From positions 1-8,599 of the forward strand of contig JALNXT010000041.1 of NCBI GenBank assembly GCA_023230245.1: DNA of 8,599 nt. The letters run 5' to 3'. Shown here piece by piece: positions 1 to 5,938 of this stretch. Source of the stretch: Candidatus Cloacimonadota bacterium. Lineage in GTDB: Bacteria > Cloacimonadota > Cloacimonadia > Cloacimonadales > Cloacimonadaceae. Each line of letters begins with the position of its first letter. Positions within the stretch are counted from its first letter, which is position 1. The notes beneath the pieces were generated by a model that worked only from the letters and a program-made list of their open reading frames with translations, did not search any database and had not been told where the DNA came from. The position numbers were made by a program, and so were the translations under genes.

Positions 1-170
1 CCGATGCTGCCAAAACAATTAATGTCATTCACCAGCTTGCAACCAGCACCCGTATCATAGATTCTGACCAGAAGTACACCGCCGATAAGAACGACAAAGT
101 TACCTTTACTCTGGAAATAGCCCCCAATAAGGAACTTATCTATTCGTTCAAAGAAAGAAGCGAGTACTAA
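1..170 (+). CDS. C-terminal end of a protein with a DUF4139-like beta domain (partial)
   Basis: The frame beginning at base 3 is open from the window edge to a TAA at 168-170 and gives 55 residues that end in ERSEY. The fragment is rich in short alternating beta strands: a stretch starting TINVIHQL, then a segment around RIIDSDQKY, then VTFTLEIAPN followed by ELIYSF. This order (a strand, a short Asp/Ser-rich turn, a strand ending in 'P-N-x-E' and a final Y-x-F strand) resembles the C-terminal beta-sandwich of DUF4139-type proteins; that match is from memory and is tentative. No start or N-terminal domain is visible, so the function is not assigned. The next gene begins 20 nt downstream with no terminator between, so the two are probably cotranscribed. 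That the frame is coding is fairly sure; the family call is weak. Confidence 0.6.
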   Translation, partial: DAAKTINVIHQLATSTRIIDSDQKYTADKNDKVTFTLEIAPNKELIYSFKERSEY

Positions 171-190
171 TAACCAACAGTGGAGTAACC

Positions 191-631
191 ATGCGAGATA
201 AAATCTTTTCCGACATCGTGGGCATTCAAAGAGAAATGCTGAAACTGATTGGCGAAGTTTCTGCCCTCACCAGCAACCCCTTGGCTATCGAAGATGCAAT
301 CGACGACGTTTGGCATCCCAAATGCGATGTGTTTCAGACAGATTTGGAGTGGATTGTGGTTGCCGAACTTGCAGGTATGGAAAAAGAAGAGATTAACATC
401 TCCATCTCGCCCGAATACCTGCGCATCAGTGGCATCAGAAGCTTTGCCTCCACAAACTGCCCGCTCAGCTACTATAGCATGGAAATTGAAACTGGACGCT
501 TCGACCGCCGTATATATTTCCCGCAGATGATCTTGGATAAAGAAAAGCCCACCGTTAGTTATATAAACGGCATCCTGCGCATTGCCTTCACCCTTAAACC
601 TGTGATAGAATTGATAATCCCGGTGCAGTAG
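191..631 (+). CDS. Small heat-shock protein, Hsp20/alpha-crystallin family
   Basis: A 146-residue ATP-independent holdase-type chaperone expected in the cytoplasm, binding unfolding proteins as an oligomer. The alpha-crystallin domain spans roughly residues 41-137. It opens with WHPKCDVFQT, followed by the characteristic 'AELAGMEKEEINISI' strand-turn (59-72), 'GRFDRRIYFP' (102-111) and the closing 'Y-x-NGILRIAF' (124-133), which matches the family's A-x-Y/F-x-NGVL signature. A short tail ends in Ile-Pro-Val (143-145), equivalent to the I-x-I/V motif that docks on a neighbouring subunit. The predicted N-terminal arm is about 40 residues and partly helical. The ATG at 191 is preceded by GGAG at 182-185 with ideal spacing. 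Two cysteines (C45, C90) lie in or near the domain. No CIRCE-like inverted repeat or heat-shock promoter is visible just upstream, which fits transcription from further upstream with the preceding gene. Confidence 0.93.
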   Translation: MRDKIFSDIVGIQREMLKLIGEVSALTSNPLAIEDAIDDVWHPKCDVFQTDLEWIVVAELAGMEKEEINISISPEYLRISGIRSFASTNCPLSYYSMEIETGRFDRRIYFPQMILDKEKPTVSYINGILRIAFTLKPVIELIIPVQ

Positions 632-653
632 CAGTACAACAATATTGGATATG

Positions 654-683
654 AAAAAGGTGGATTTAGCATCCACCTTTTTT
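654..683. terminator. Bidirectional intrinsic terminator between convergent genes
   Basis: A perfect 12-bp stem (654-665 with 671-682) closes a 5-nt loop TTAGC. The arms begin with five A and end in six T, so both strands present a GC-containing stem followed by a U-run. It lies 22 nt after the small heat-shock gene's stop (+) and 5 nt beyond the dxr stop (-), so it can end both convergent transcripts. Confidence 0.9.
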
Positions 684-688
684 AATAC

Positions 689-1834
689 TTATTCAGCGAA
701 GCTTTTCGCCTTCTCAAACACTTCTTTATTCACCCTGATAATAGTATCCAAATCTGGTTCGGATATTTGCGGAGTATTGTCCAAAGCCTTAAAGGCTATC
801 CCTATCATATCTGTGTAGGCGATGCTGCCCCTTAGAAACAGCATAGACGCTGCCTCCACCGCTGCATTCATCACCGTGGGAAGGATACCTCCGCACTTTG
901 CCACCTGCAATCCCAGGATATAAAGCGGGTAACGCTGCGGTTCGATTTCGCGGAAGGTGAGTGCGGATAGCTTGTTTAGCTCGGTTTGTACCAAAAAAGA
1001 AGCCGCCCGCTGCGGATAAGAGAGCGCATAGAGGATAGGCAGTTTCATATCCGGCGTACTCATTTGAGCCAGCAAAGAACCATCGATGAACTCCACCAAA
1101 GAGTGGATCACAGACTGATGATGTATAATGGCGGATATCTGTTCGTAGGGCAAGCCAAAGAGCCAATGCGCCTCCATCACTTCCAAGGCCTTATTGAACA
1201 TCGTGGCGGAATCCAAAGTTACCTTTGCGCCCATATGCCAGTTCGGATGAGATAACGCTTCCTTGGGGCTTATGTGGGCGAAATCTGCCAAGGGCAAGTC
1301 CCTGAACGCACCACCGGATGCAGTGATATGCAGATGCTTAACTTCGCCGATAGGATGCTTTCCTATTGCCTGAAAGATGGCACTGTGCTCGCTATCCACG
1401 GGGAGAATGGGATTGTCCTTAATCAGCTTGGTCAATAAGTGCCCTGCCATTACCAGGGATTCCTTGTTCGCCAGTGCCAGTTGCTTACCACGCTCCATAA
1501 TGGTAAAGCTGGAGCGTAAGCCCGCCGAACCGGTTATGGCGTTTAGTGCAATGTCATAATCTTCGCCCTTCAGTAGCTGCAAAAGCTCATCTTCGCCAAA
1601 GTATATCTGCAAAGAGGGGTTTGCTTGCTTTATCCGTGCCTGTAAGGATGTATCTGTTATACCAGTAAGCACGACGCAGGGAATGTTGAATTGATCGGCA
1701 ATGCCAAGCAGCTTGTCATAATTCTGATGTGCGGATGCAAGGCTTATCTTATATCCCTGCTCCCTCACCACGTCCAGCGTGGAAGTGCCTATAGAACCTG
1801 TTGCTCCCAAAAGAGCAATGTTACGCCTTACCAT
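689..1834 (-). CDS. dxr: 1-deoxy-D-xylulose 5-phosphate reductoisomerase (DXR/IspC)
   Basis: A 381-residue cytoplasmic enzyme that converts 1-deoxy-D-xylulose 5-phosphate to 2-C-methyl-D-erythritol 4-phosphate with NADPH and a divalent metal, the committed step of the methylerythritol phosphate pathway to isoprenoids. The N-terminal Rossmann motif GATGSIG is at residues 10-16, and the NADPH/catalytic segment ANKESL at 122-127. The metal ligands are visible as PVDSEH (D147, E149) and E218. Active-site residues numbered 13 above these in E. coli are retained: S173 in TASGG, H196 and W199 in HPNWHMG, S209, N214 and K215 in DSATMFNKALE. The C-terminal helical domain is present and the length is normal (E. 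coli 398). One small departure: the usual IHPQSVIHS stretch reads IHHQSVIHS. The ATG overlaps the last codons of the upstream outer-membrane gene and has no clear Shine-Dalgarno, so translation is probably coupled to that gene. Confidence 0.97.
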   Translation of the reverse strand: MVRRNIALLGATGSIGTSTLDVVREQGYKISLASAHQNYDKLLGIADQFNIPCVVLTGITDTSLQARIKQANPSLQIYFGEDELLQLLKGEDYDIALNAITGSAGLRSSFTIMERGKQLALANKESLVMAGHLLTKLIKDNPILPVDSEHSAIFQAIGKHPIGEVKHLHITASGGAFRDLPLADFAHISPKEALSHPNWHMGAKVTLDSATMFNKALEVMEAHWLFGLPYEQISAIIHHQSVIHSLVEFIDGSLLAQMSTPDMKLPILYALSYPQRAASFLVQTELNKLSALTFREIEPQRYPLYILGLQVAKCGGILPTVMNAAVEAASMLFLRGSIAYTDMIGIAFKALDNTPQISEPDLDTIIRVNKEVFEKAKSFAE

Positions 1835-2772
1835 TTATAGGTCGCAGAGATGCTTTGTGAATAGCCTAAGCCATCTGGAGAGCTATTGCGAAAGGCATAG
1901 TTTAGCCCAAAACGCCTATGGGTAACGGCAATACCTGCTGTAACAGTATCCACATCGTAGCCTGCCAATACACGTAAGGCAGGAATGGGCTGAATTGCCA
2001 TACCAGCATGAAAGTCTGCACTTAATGCACCCATCTCGAGGCTTCCACTGCGGTCATCACTATACATTTCACTGCGTACGGCAAGATGCAGGGGGATATG
2101 CGCCAAGGGAGCAAAGTCATAACCCGCTTCAAGATCCAAGCTGGGGCTTACATACTCTGTCTTACTGCCTTGCCACATTATGGGCGTAGCAAAGAAATCA
2201 CGCAGGTTCAGCCCTATTTTACCCTTAGCTGTGAACTGCCAGAGCAAGCCCAGATCGGCACCAAAGGCATAACCGCTGTTGCTAGCCAGGTTGCGGTATG
2301 CCAGTTTGGGGGCAAAGCCATAGAACACCGATGGATTGAGTTGCCTGGCGATAGCGCCATATACGATGAAATCCTGGTTGGTAACCGTCTTCCAGACAAT
2401 GGGGCGGTTATCGTTACTAATGGGGAGGTCGGGATATTCCAGCTTGGTTAGCTTCACGTCATCTATAGCCAAATGATTGATAATAATAGCGGTGGGATTT
2501 TCTGTGGGCAGCACAATACTAAGCTGGTTCTGGTTAAGCAGCCCTTCAAAGTGCTGTGAGCGCATCAGCTCCGCACCCGCAGAAGGTTTCAGACCCAATA
2601 GAGCCGGATTCCACCACGCAGCAGAGTAGGTATCTGCATAGGTGAGACCTGTGCCGCCCATAGCCGTGGAGAGCACTCCGGGGCTAACGGCAAAGATTTC
2701 GCCAGCATATTTAGTAGCGCTCAGCGGCAATGCCAAAAGCAGAATAGCCAAGCTTATCGATATAATTCTCAT
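1828..2772 (-). CDS. PorV/FadL-like outer-membrane beta-barrel protein
   Basis: A 314-residue predicted outer-membrane protein. The N-terminus is a clear Sec signal peptide: Met-Arg, a leucine/isoleucine-rich core, and LPLSA as the likely cleavage site at about residue 19. The mature N-terminal region carries 'A-MGGTGLTYADTYSAAWWNPALLG' in pieces, the signature of PorV/PorQ/UPF0164-type barrels in which an inward N-terminal segment ends in a conserved NPA. The rest alternates short hydrophobic strands with polar turns. The protein ends in S-A-T-Y-K-W, a terminal aromatic with another at -3, as expected of a BAM-recognised beta signal. A longer reading from a GTG at 2781 is possible, but the Shine-Dalgarno AGGTG (2779-2783) overlaps that GTG and is well spaced for the ATG at 2772, so I chose the ATG. 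Substrate and role are unknown. It lies directly upstream of dxr and overlaps it by 7 nt. Confidence 0.82.
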   Translation of the reverse strand: MRIISISLAILLLALPLSATKYAGEIFAVSPGVLSTAMGGTGLTYADTYSAAWWNPALLGLKPSAGAELMRSQHFEGLLNQNQLSIVLPTENPTAIIINHLAIDDVKLTKLEYPDLPISNDNRPIVWKTVTNQDFIVYGAIARQLNPSVFYGFAPKLAYRNLASNSGYAFGADLGLLWQFTAKGKIGLNLRDFFATPIMWQGSKTEYVSPSLDLEAGYDFAPLAHIPLHLAVRSEMYSDDRSGSLEMGALSADFHAGMAIQPIPALRVLAGYDVDTVTAGIAVTHRRFGLNYAFRNSSPDGLGYSQSISATYKW

Positions 2773-2790
2773 ATATTTCACCTGTTAAAC

Positions 2791-2818
2791 AATATACCCC
2801 GTTTCTGGGGGATGTAAA
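2791..2818 (-). promoter_or_regulatory. Sigma70-like promoter for the outer-membrane gene and dxr
   Basis: On the minus strand TTTACA (2813-2818) is followed after 16 nt by TATATT (2791-2796); both hexamers match the consensus at five of six bases. The 16-nt spacer contains a CCCC/GGGG inverted repeat (2797-2800 with 2807-2810). The predicted start would leave a leader of only about a dozen bases that begins at the Shine-Dalgarno AGGTG. Confidence 0.5.
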
Positions 2819-2843
2819 ATAGAAAATGAGTGAGGGGGAAAGA

Positions 2844-2920
2844 TGGTGGGCCCAGAGGGAATCGAACCCCCGACCAACCGGTTATGAGCCGGTAGCTCTA
2901 CCAAACTGAGCTATAGGCCC
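2844..2920 (-). tRNA. tRNA with CAU anticodon (tRNA-Ile2 or elongator tRNA-Met)
   Basis: The minus strand folds into a complete 77-nt cloverleaf. The 7-bp acceptor stem is GGGCCTA with TGGGCCC (one G-U). The D stem is GCTC/GAGC, and the anticodon stem ACCGG/CCGGT holds loop CTCATAA with anticodon CAT. A 5-nt variable region and a T arm with TTCGATT follow, then discriminator A and an encoded CCA (2844-2846). It is not an initiator: position 1 pairs normally and the three G-C pairs expected in the anticodon stem are absent. The acceptor has C4-G69 and C5-G68, the pairs that E. coli TilS uses to recognise the isoleucine tRNA whose C34 becomes lysidine, so I lean to tRNA-Ile2. Elongator Met cannot be excluded from one gene. 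Confidence 0.95.
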
Positions 2921-2940
2921 CCAAACACTGCTTTCGAGCA

Positions 2941-2968
2941 AAGGAACTAAAGGCGGGATTTTAGTCAA
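2941..2968 (-). promoter_or_regulatory. Possible weak promoter for the tRNA
   Basis: In the 84 nt between the leuS stop and the tRNA, the minus strand has TTGACT (2963-2968) and, 16 nt on, TTCCTT (2941-2946), which would place the start some 10-15 nt before the tRNA. The -35 is good but the -10 is poor. No terminator is visible after leuS, so the tRNA may instead be read through from leuS. Confidence 0.25.
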
Positions 2969-3004
2969 GAGGAAAGTGGATCGCCCTTCTGTTCCAAGAG
3001 TTGT

Positions 3005-5488
3005 TTAGCTACTTGCCACGGCTATGGATACCATCTTTCCGGGTACCACGATAACCTTCTTTATGCTAAACCCTTCCAGGCTACGCTTCACGTTTTCCAC
3101 CTCTAAAGCCAGTGCTTTCAGCTCTTCATGATCGATATCAGCAGGCACTTCCAGCTTACCACGCAATTTGCCATTGATCTGTACCACGTAGGTTACGCTA
3201 TCTCTGCACAGATATTGTTTATCAAACTTTGGCAAGCCACAATCGTGCAACAACTTCGCAGCTCCCAATACTTGCCACAGTTCTTCGGCAATATGCGGCG
3301 CAAAGGGATACAGCATCTTGGGCAACGCCGCACAGGCAAAGGCATATATCGCCAGTTCAGCTTCATTCAGCTTTTCCGGTGCTTTGATAGCTATGATGGC
3401 GTTCAATAGCTCCATCGTAGCTGCAATAGCGGTGTTATATTGCATGCGGTGCAGGCAATCATCGTGCCAGCGTGAAATGGCAAAGTGGGTATGATAGCGC
3501 AAGTCGGCAATTTCAGCAGAGAGGTCACCATCAGAAGTAGTTTCCAAGCCCTTGCGGATAAGCTCCTGATGGGTATCTATCAATCTCCATACTCGATTCA
3601 GGAATCTAAAAGAGCCCATTAAGCCATCATCGCTCCATTCCACATCCTTTTCGGGTGGCGAAGCAAACATCAAAAACACCCGCAAAGTATCCGCACCAAA
3701 GCGGTCGATAATGTATTGCGGGTCAACCGTATTGCCTTTGGATTTGCTCATCTTGGCACCGTCTTTAGTCACCATGCCCTGGGTAAGCAAGCGGGCAAAA
3801 GGTTCGTCGCTATCCACCCAACCCATATCCCGCATGAATTTATGCACAAAGCGAGCATACATCAGGTGCATCACGGCGTGCTCGATACCGCCGATATATT
3901 GATCCACCGGCAGCCAATACTTGGCAAGCTGTGGGTCAAAGGGCTGTGCTGTGTTTTTGGGGTCTGCATAACGCGCAAAATACCAGCTTGAATCCACAAA
4001 GGTATCCATGGTATCGGTCTCACGCCTGGCATCTGCTCCGCACTGCGGGCATTTAACGTTCAGCCATTCGGGAACGGAGAGCAAAGGATTGCTGGTGGTT
4101 CTACCAACCTGCACATTATCAGGCAATTTTACAGGCAAGTCTTTGTCGGGAACCAGCACCACTCCGCACTTGGGACAGTGAATCACCGGAATCGGGTTGC
4201 CCCAATAGCGTTGACGTGAAATACCCCAATCGCGCAAACGATAGGTGAGCGTCTGTTCGCCCCAGTTATTTTCTGCAACCCAAGCGGTTATTGCAGCTTT
4301 GGCAGCTTCGCTATCCATGCCATCAAACTTGCCAGAATTAACGATGATCCCGGGTTCCGTGTAAGCTTCTTGCATCTCGCTCAAAACCAGGCTTTTAGCG
4401 GGGTTTTGAATAACTATTTTCATGGGGATGTCATACTTTTTGGCAAAGTCAAAATCCCTCTGATCGTGCGCCGGAACCGCCATCACGGCACCTGTGCCAT
4501 AATCCATCAGCACATAGTTCGTAATCCAGATCTGCACCCTATCGCCGTTTAGGGGATTGATGCAATATTTACCGCTGAATACGCCTTCTTTCACCGTCTC
4601 AGCAGAACTGCGCAGCATCTTATCGGCATTAATCACTTTGTGGCAGAAATCCTTCAGGGCAGCATCGGCGTTCGGCTCTGCCAGCCATTGTTGCACCAGC
4701 GGATGTTCCGGTGGCAAAGCCATAAAAGTTACCCCAAAGATGGTATCGGGACGGGTGGTGAAGATAGGAACCTTGGTATCCTGATTTTCCAGCACAAAAT
4801 CTATCTTAGCGCCTTCGGATTTGTTTATCCAGTTCTTTTGCATGGTCATCACGCGCTCTGGCCAATCTATCACTTTGGAAAAGTCCAGCAATTCTTCCGC
4901 ATAATCGGTTATCTTAAAATACCATTGCTCCAGCTCTTTTTGCTCCACCGCACCGTGGCAGCGCCAGCAAGTTCCCTCTTCCACTTGCTCGTTGGCAAGC
5001 ACGGTCTGGCAATCTTCGCACCAATTCTGAAAGCTCTTTTTGCGATAGACCAAGCCTTTTTCGTACATTCTTTTAAAGATGTATTGCCCCCAACGGTAGT
5101 ATTCGGGACGGCAGGTGCTCACTTCGCGCTCCCAATCCAAGCCAAAACCCATGCCATCAAACTGTTCGCGCATGGCGGCAATGTTCTCTTCCGTGGTAAG
5201 GCGTGGGTGTGAATTGTGCAAAATGGCATAGTTTTCGGCGGGCATCCCAAAGGAATCGTAGCCCATGGGCTGCAGCACGCTATAGCCTTCCATCAGCTTC
5301 AGACGAGTAATCGCATCGCCGATGGAGTAATTGGATGCATGGCCGATATGGAGAACTCCCGAAGGATAGGGAAACATCGAAAGTACATAGTATTTGGGTT
5401 TGTCCGATTTCTGCGGGGCATTGAATATGCGTCTTTCACGCCAAGTCTGTTGCCATTTGCGCTCAATTGCGCCAAAAGGGTATTCCAT
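3005..5488 (-). CDS. leuS: Leucyl-tRNA synthetase
   Basis: An 827-residue class Ia aminoacyl-tRNA synthetase that charges tRNA-Leu with leucine in the cytoplasm; the length is close to the bacterial norm (E. coli 860). The HIGH motif is at 47-50 within YPSGVLHIGHASNY, and KMSKS at 579-583 within DGAKMSKSKGN. The zinc-binding insert has two CxxC pairs (C157/C160 and C174/C177). The CP1 editing domain is intact, with the threonine-rich TTRPDT at 244-249 and AHDQRD near 340-345, so hydrolysis of mischarged isoleucine or norvaline products is expected. A second set of CxxC pairs lies at C438/C441 and C480/C483 before the TMDTFVDSSWYF segment. The anticodon-binding helical domain and the C-terminal QINGKLRGK region are both present. 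The ATG at 5488 has GGAG 6 nt upstream. It is transcribed away from the structured intergenic region. Confidence 0.98.
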   Translation of the reverse strand: MEYPFGAIERKWQQTWRERRIFNAPQKSDKPKYYVLSMFPYPSGVLHIGHASNYSIGDAITRLKLMEGYSVLQPMGYDSFGMPAENYAILHNSHPRLTTEENIAAMREQFDGMGFGLDWEREVSTCRPEYYRWGQYIFKRMYEKGLVYRKKSFQNWCEDCQTVLANEQVEEGTCWRCHGAVEQKELEQWYFKITDYAEELLDFSKVIDWPERVMTMQKNWINKSEGAKIDFVLENQDTKVPIFTTRPDTIFGVTFMALPPEHPLVQQWLAEPNADAALKDFCHKVINADKMLRSSAETVKEGVFSGKYCINPLNGDRVQIWITNYVLMDYGTGAVMAVPAHDQRDFDFAKKYDIPMKIVIQNPAKSLVLSEMQEAYTEPGIIVNSGKFDGMDSEAAKAAITAWVAENNWGEQTLTYRLRDWGISRQRYWGNPIPVIHCPKCGVVLVPDKDLPVKLPDNVQVGRTTSNPLLSVPEWLNVKCPQCGADARRETDTMDTFVDSSWYFARYADPKNTAQPFDPQLAKYWLPVDQYIGGIEHAVMHLMYARFVHKFMRDMGWVDSDEPFARLLTQGMVTKDGAKMSKSKGNTVDPQYIIDRFGADTLRVFLMFASPPEKDVEWSDDGLMGSFRFLNRVWRLIDTHQELIRKGLETTSDGDLSAEIADLRYHTHFAISRWHDDCLHRMQYNTAIAATMELLNAIIAIKAPEKLNEAELAIYAFACAALPKMLYPFAPHIAEELWQVLGAAKLLHDCGLPKFDKQYLCRDSVTYVVQINGKLRGKLEVPADIDHEELKALALEVENVKRSLEGFSIKKVIVVPGKMVSIAVASS

Positions 5489-5512
5489 GTTGTTCTCCAG
5501 TGATGTGTTTTA

Positions 5513-5555
5513 TTTATAGTCTCTTGCAAAGTTTGGGGAGCTAAGGAATTGTCAA
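5513..5555 (-). promoter_or_regulatory. Candidate leuS promoter region
   Basis: Reading on the minus strand, a perfect TTGACA (5550-5555) lies upstream of leuS. The hexamer 17 nt on is only ACTTTG, while a good TATAAA (5513-5518) sits 31 nt from it, too far to pair with the same -35 but at the right distance for a start about 20 nt before the leuS ATG. I therefore mark the interval as a promoter region without choosing between the two readings. Confidence 0.4.
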
Positions 5556-5569
5556 GCAAAAGCTGGGGA

Positions 5570-5601
5570 GGTCGAGAAGGCGAGGAGTCGAGAGGTCAAG
5601 A
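5570..5601 (+). repeat. Octanucleotide tandem array, four degenerate units
   Basis: Four head-to-tail 8-bp units can be read without gaps: GGTCGAGA, AGGCGAGG, AGTCGAGA, GGTCAAGA (consensus about RGTCGAGA). A fifth, weaker unit GCTGGGGA may precede at 5562-5569. The purine-rich array runs into the left inverted repeat of the adjacent element. Confidence 0.7.
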
Positions 5602-5789
5602 TATACAGCGTCTTGCAGAACGCTGTTCCTGCGGAAGTGATGGTTTACTTCGTGCCGGAGTTGCAGGCGTTTCACCTATAGCCAATCCATGTCTTCTTGC
5701 TTCTATTGCCCTATCATTGCCCACTCAATGCCCATGACAAGGGCAATGGTAGGGCAATTCTTGCAGGGAAGAAGCAAGCTGTATATTTT
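5598..5789. repeat. Structured element bounded by 12-nt inverted repeats (MITE-like or RNA)
   Basis: The ends 5598-5609 and 5778-5789 are inverse complements over 12 positions, with one G-U. Inside, 5605-5611 pairs with 5620-5626 (7 bp, 8-nt loop). CCTGC (5628-5632) pairs with GCAGG (5663-5667) around a smaller GAAGT/ACTTC hairpin (5634-5638 with 5647-5651). A 9-bp stem (5696-5704 with 5770-5778) encloses an 18-bp stem (5705-5722 with 5741-5758). It has no transposase and no obvious target-site duplication. It could be a miniature transposable element, a dispersed intergenic repeat, or a non-coding RNA; the sequence does not decide between these. Confidence 0.55.
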
Positions 5790-5818
5790 AGATAGAAAAC
5801 CACTTATGCTGGAGAAAT

Positions 5819-5853
5819 CTTTCAGTGCTTTCGGTGGTCTCGGAGGTCCAAAG
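5819..5853 (+). repeat. Degenerate 9-bp tandem repeat
   Basis: Successive 9-mers CTTTCAGTG, CTTTCGGTG and GTCTCGGAG, plus a partial fourth, share most positions (8/9 between the first two, 6/9 between the second and third). It lies between the inverted-repeat element and the promoter of the ferritin-like gene. Confidence 0.4.
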
Positions 5854-5871
5854 TAAATGACGAAATTTCAC

Positions 5872-5899
5872 TTGACTTTTTTACCATAGCAGATATCCT
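5872..5899 (+). promoter_or_regulatory. Sigma70-like promoter of the ferritin-like gene
   Basis: TTGACT (5872-5877, five of six consensus bases) and TATCCT (5894-5899, four of six) are separated by 16 nt, placing a start near 5906, about 33 nt before the ATG. Confidence 0.5.
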
Positions 5900-5907
5900 T
5901 TGGTAAA
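5880..5907. promoter_or_regulatory. Possible operator: inverted half-sites around the -10 box
   Basis: TTTACCA (5880-5886) and TGGTAAA (5901-5907) are perfect inverse complements separated by 14 nt, with centres 21 bp apart, close to two helical turns. They flank the -10 hexamer and the predicted start, where a dimeric repressor could block transcription. The regulator is unknown. Confidence 0.35.
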
Positions 5908-5938
5908 GGACAGTAAAAGCAGTTCCTAAGGAGGAATA

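Larger units (their letters stand above)
5489..5938. other. 450-nt divergent intergenic region with repeats
   Basis: The region lies between leuS (-) and the ferritin-like gene (+) and contains no convincing gene. In order it holds the leuS promoter candidates (5513-5555), an octanucleotide tandem array (5570-5601), an inverted-repeat element (5598-5789), a degenerate 9-bp tandem repeat (5819-5853), and the promoter and operator candidate of the ferritin-like gene (5872-5907). As both flanking genes are transcribed outward, neither needs a terminator here. Confidence 0.8.

Noticed and set aside
191..631. The small heat-shock gene as part of a heat-shock operon with CIRCE control
   Set aside because: No TTAGCACTC-N9-GAGTGCTAA-type inverted repeat is present upstream, and the preceding gene runs to within 20 nt.
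2797..2810. CCCC-N6-GGGG hairpin read as a terminator for the tRNA
   Set aside because: The stem is only 4 bp, there is no T-run after it on the minus strand, and it falls exactly in the spacer of a better promoter candidate.
4640..5212. A 190-codon open frame antisense to leuS
   Set aside because: It lies wholly opposite the conserved LeuRS catalytic and zinc regions, matches no family I know and has no ribosome-binding site; it is a shadow of leuS codon bias.
5549..5737. A 62-codon open frame on the plus strand inside the intergenic element
   Set aside because: It starts within the leuS promoter candidate, has no Shine-Dalgarno, crosses the octamer array and ends in the hairpin arm; its composition is what the repeats would give by chance.
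5570..5758. CRISPR-like array
   Set aside because: The repeats are 8-11 bp, contiguous and degenerate, with no 25-40 bp repeats or unique spacers and no cas genes nearby.
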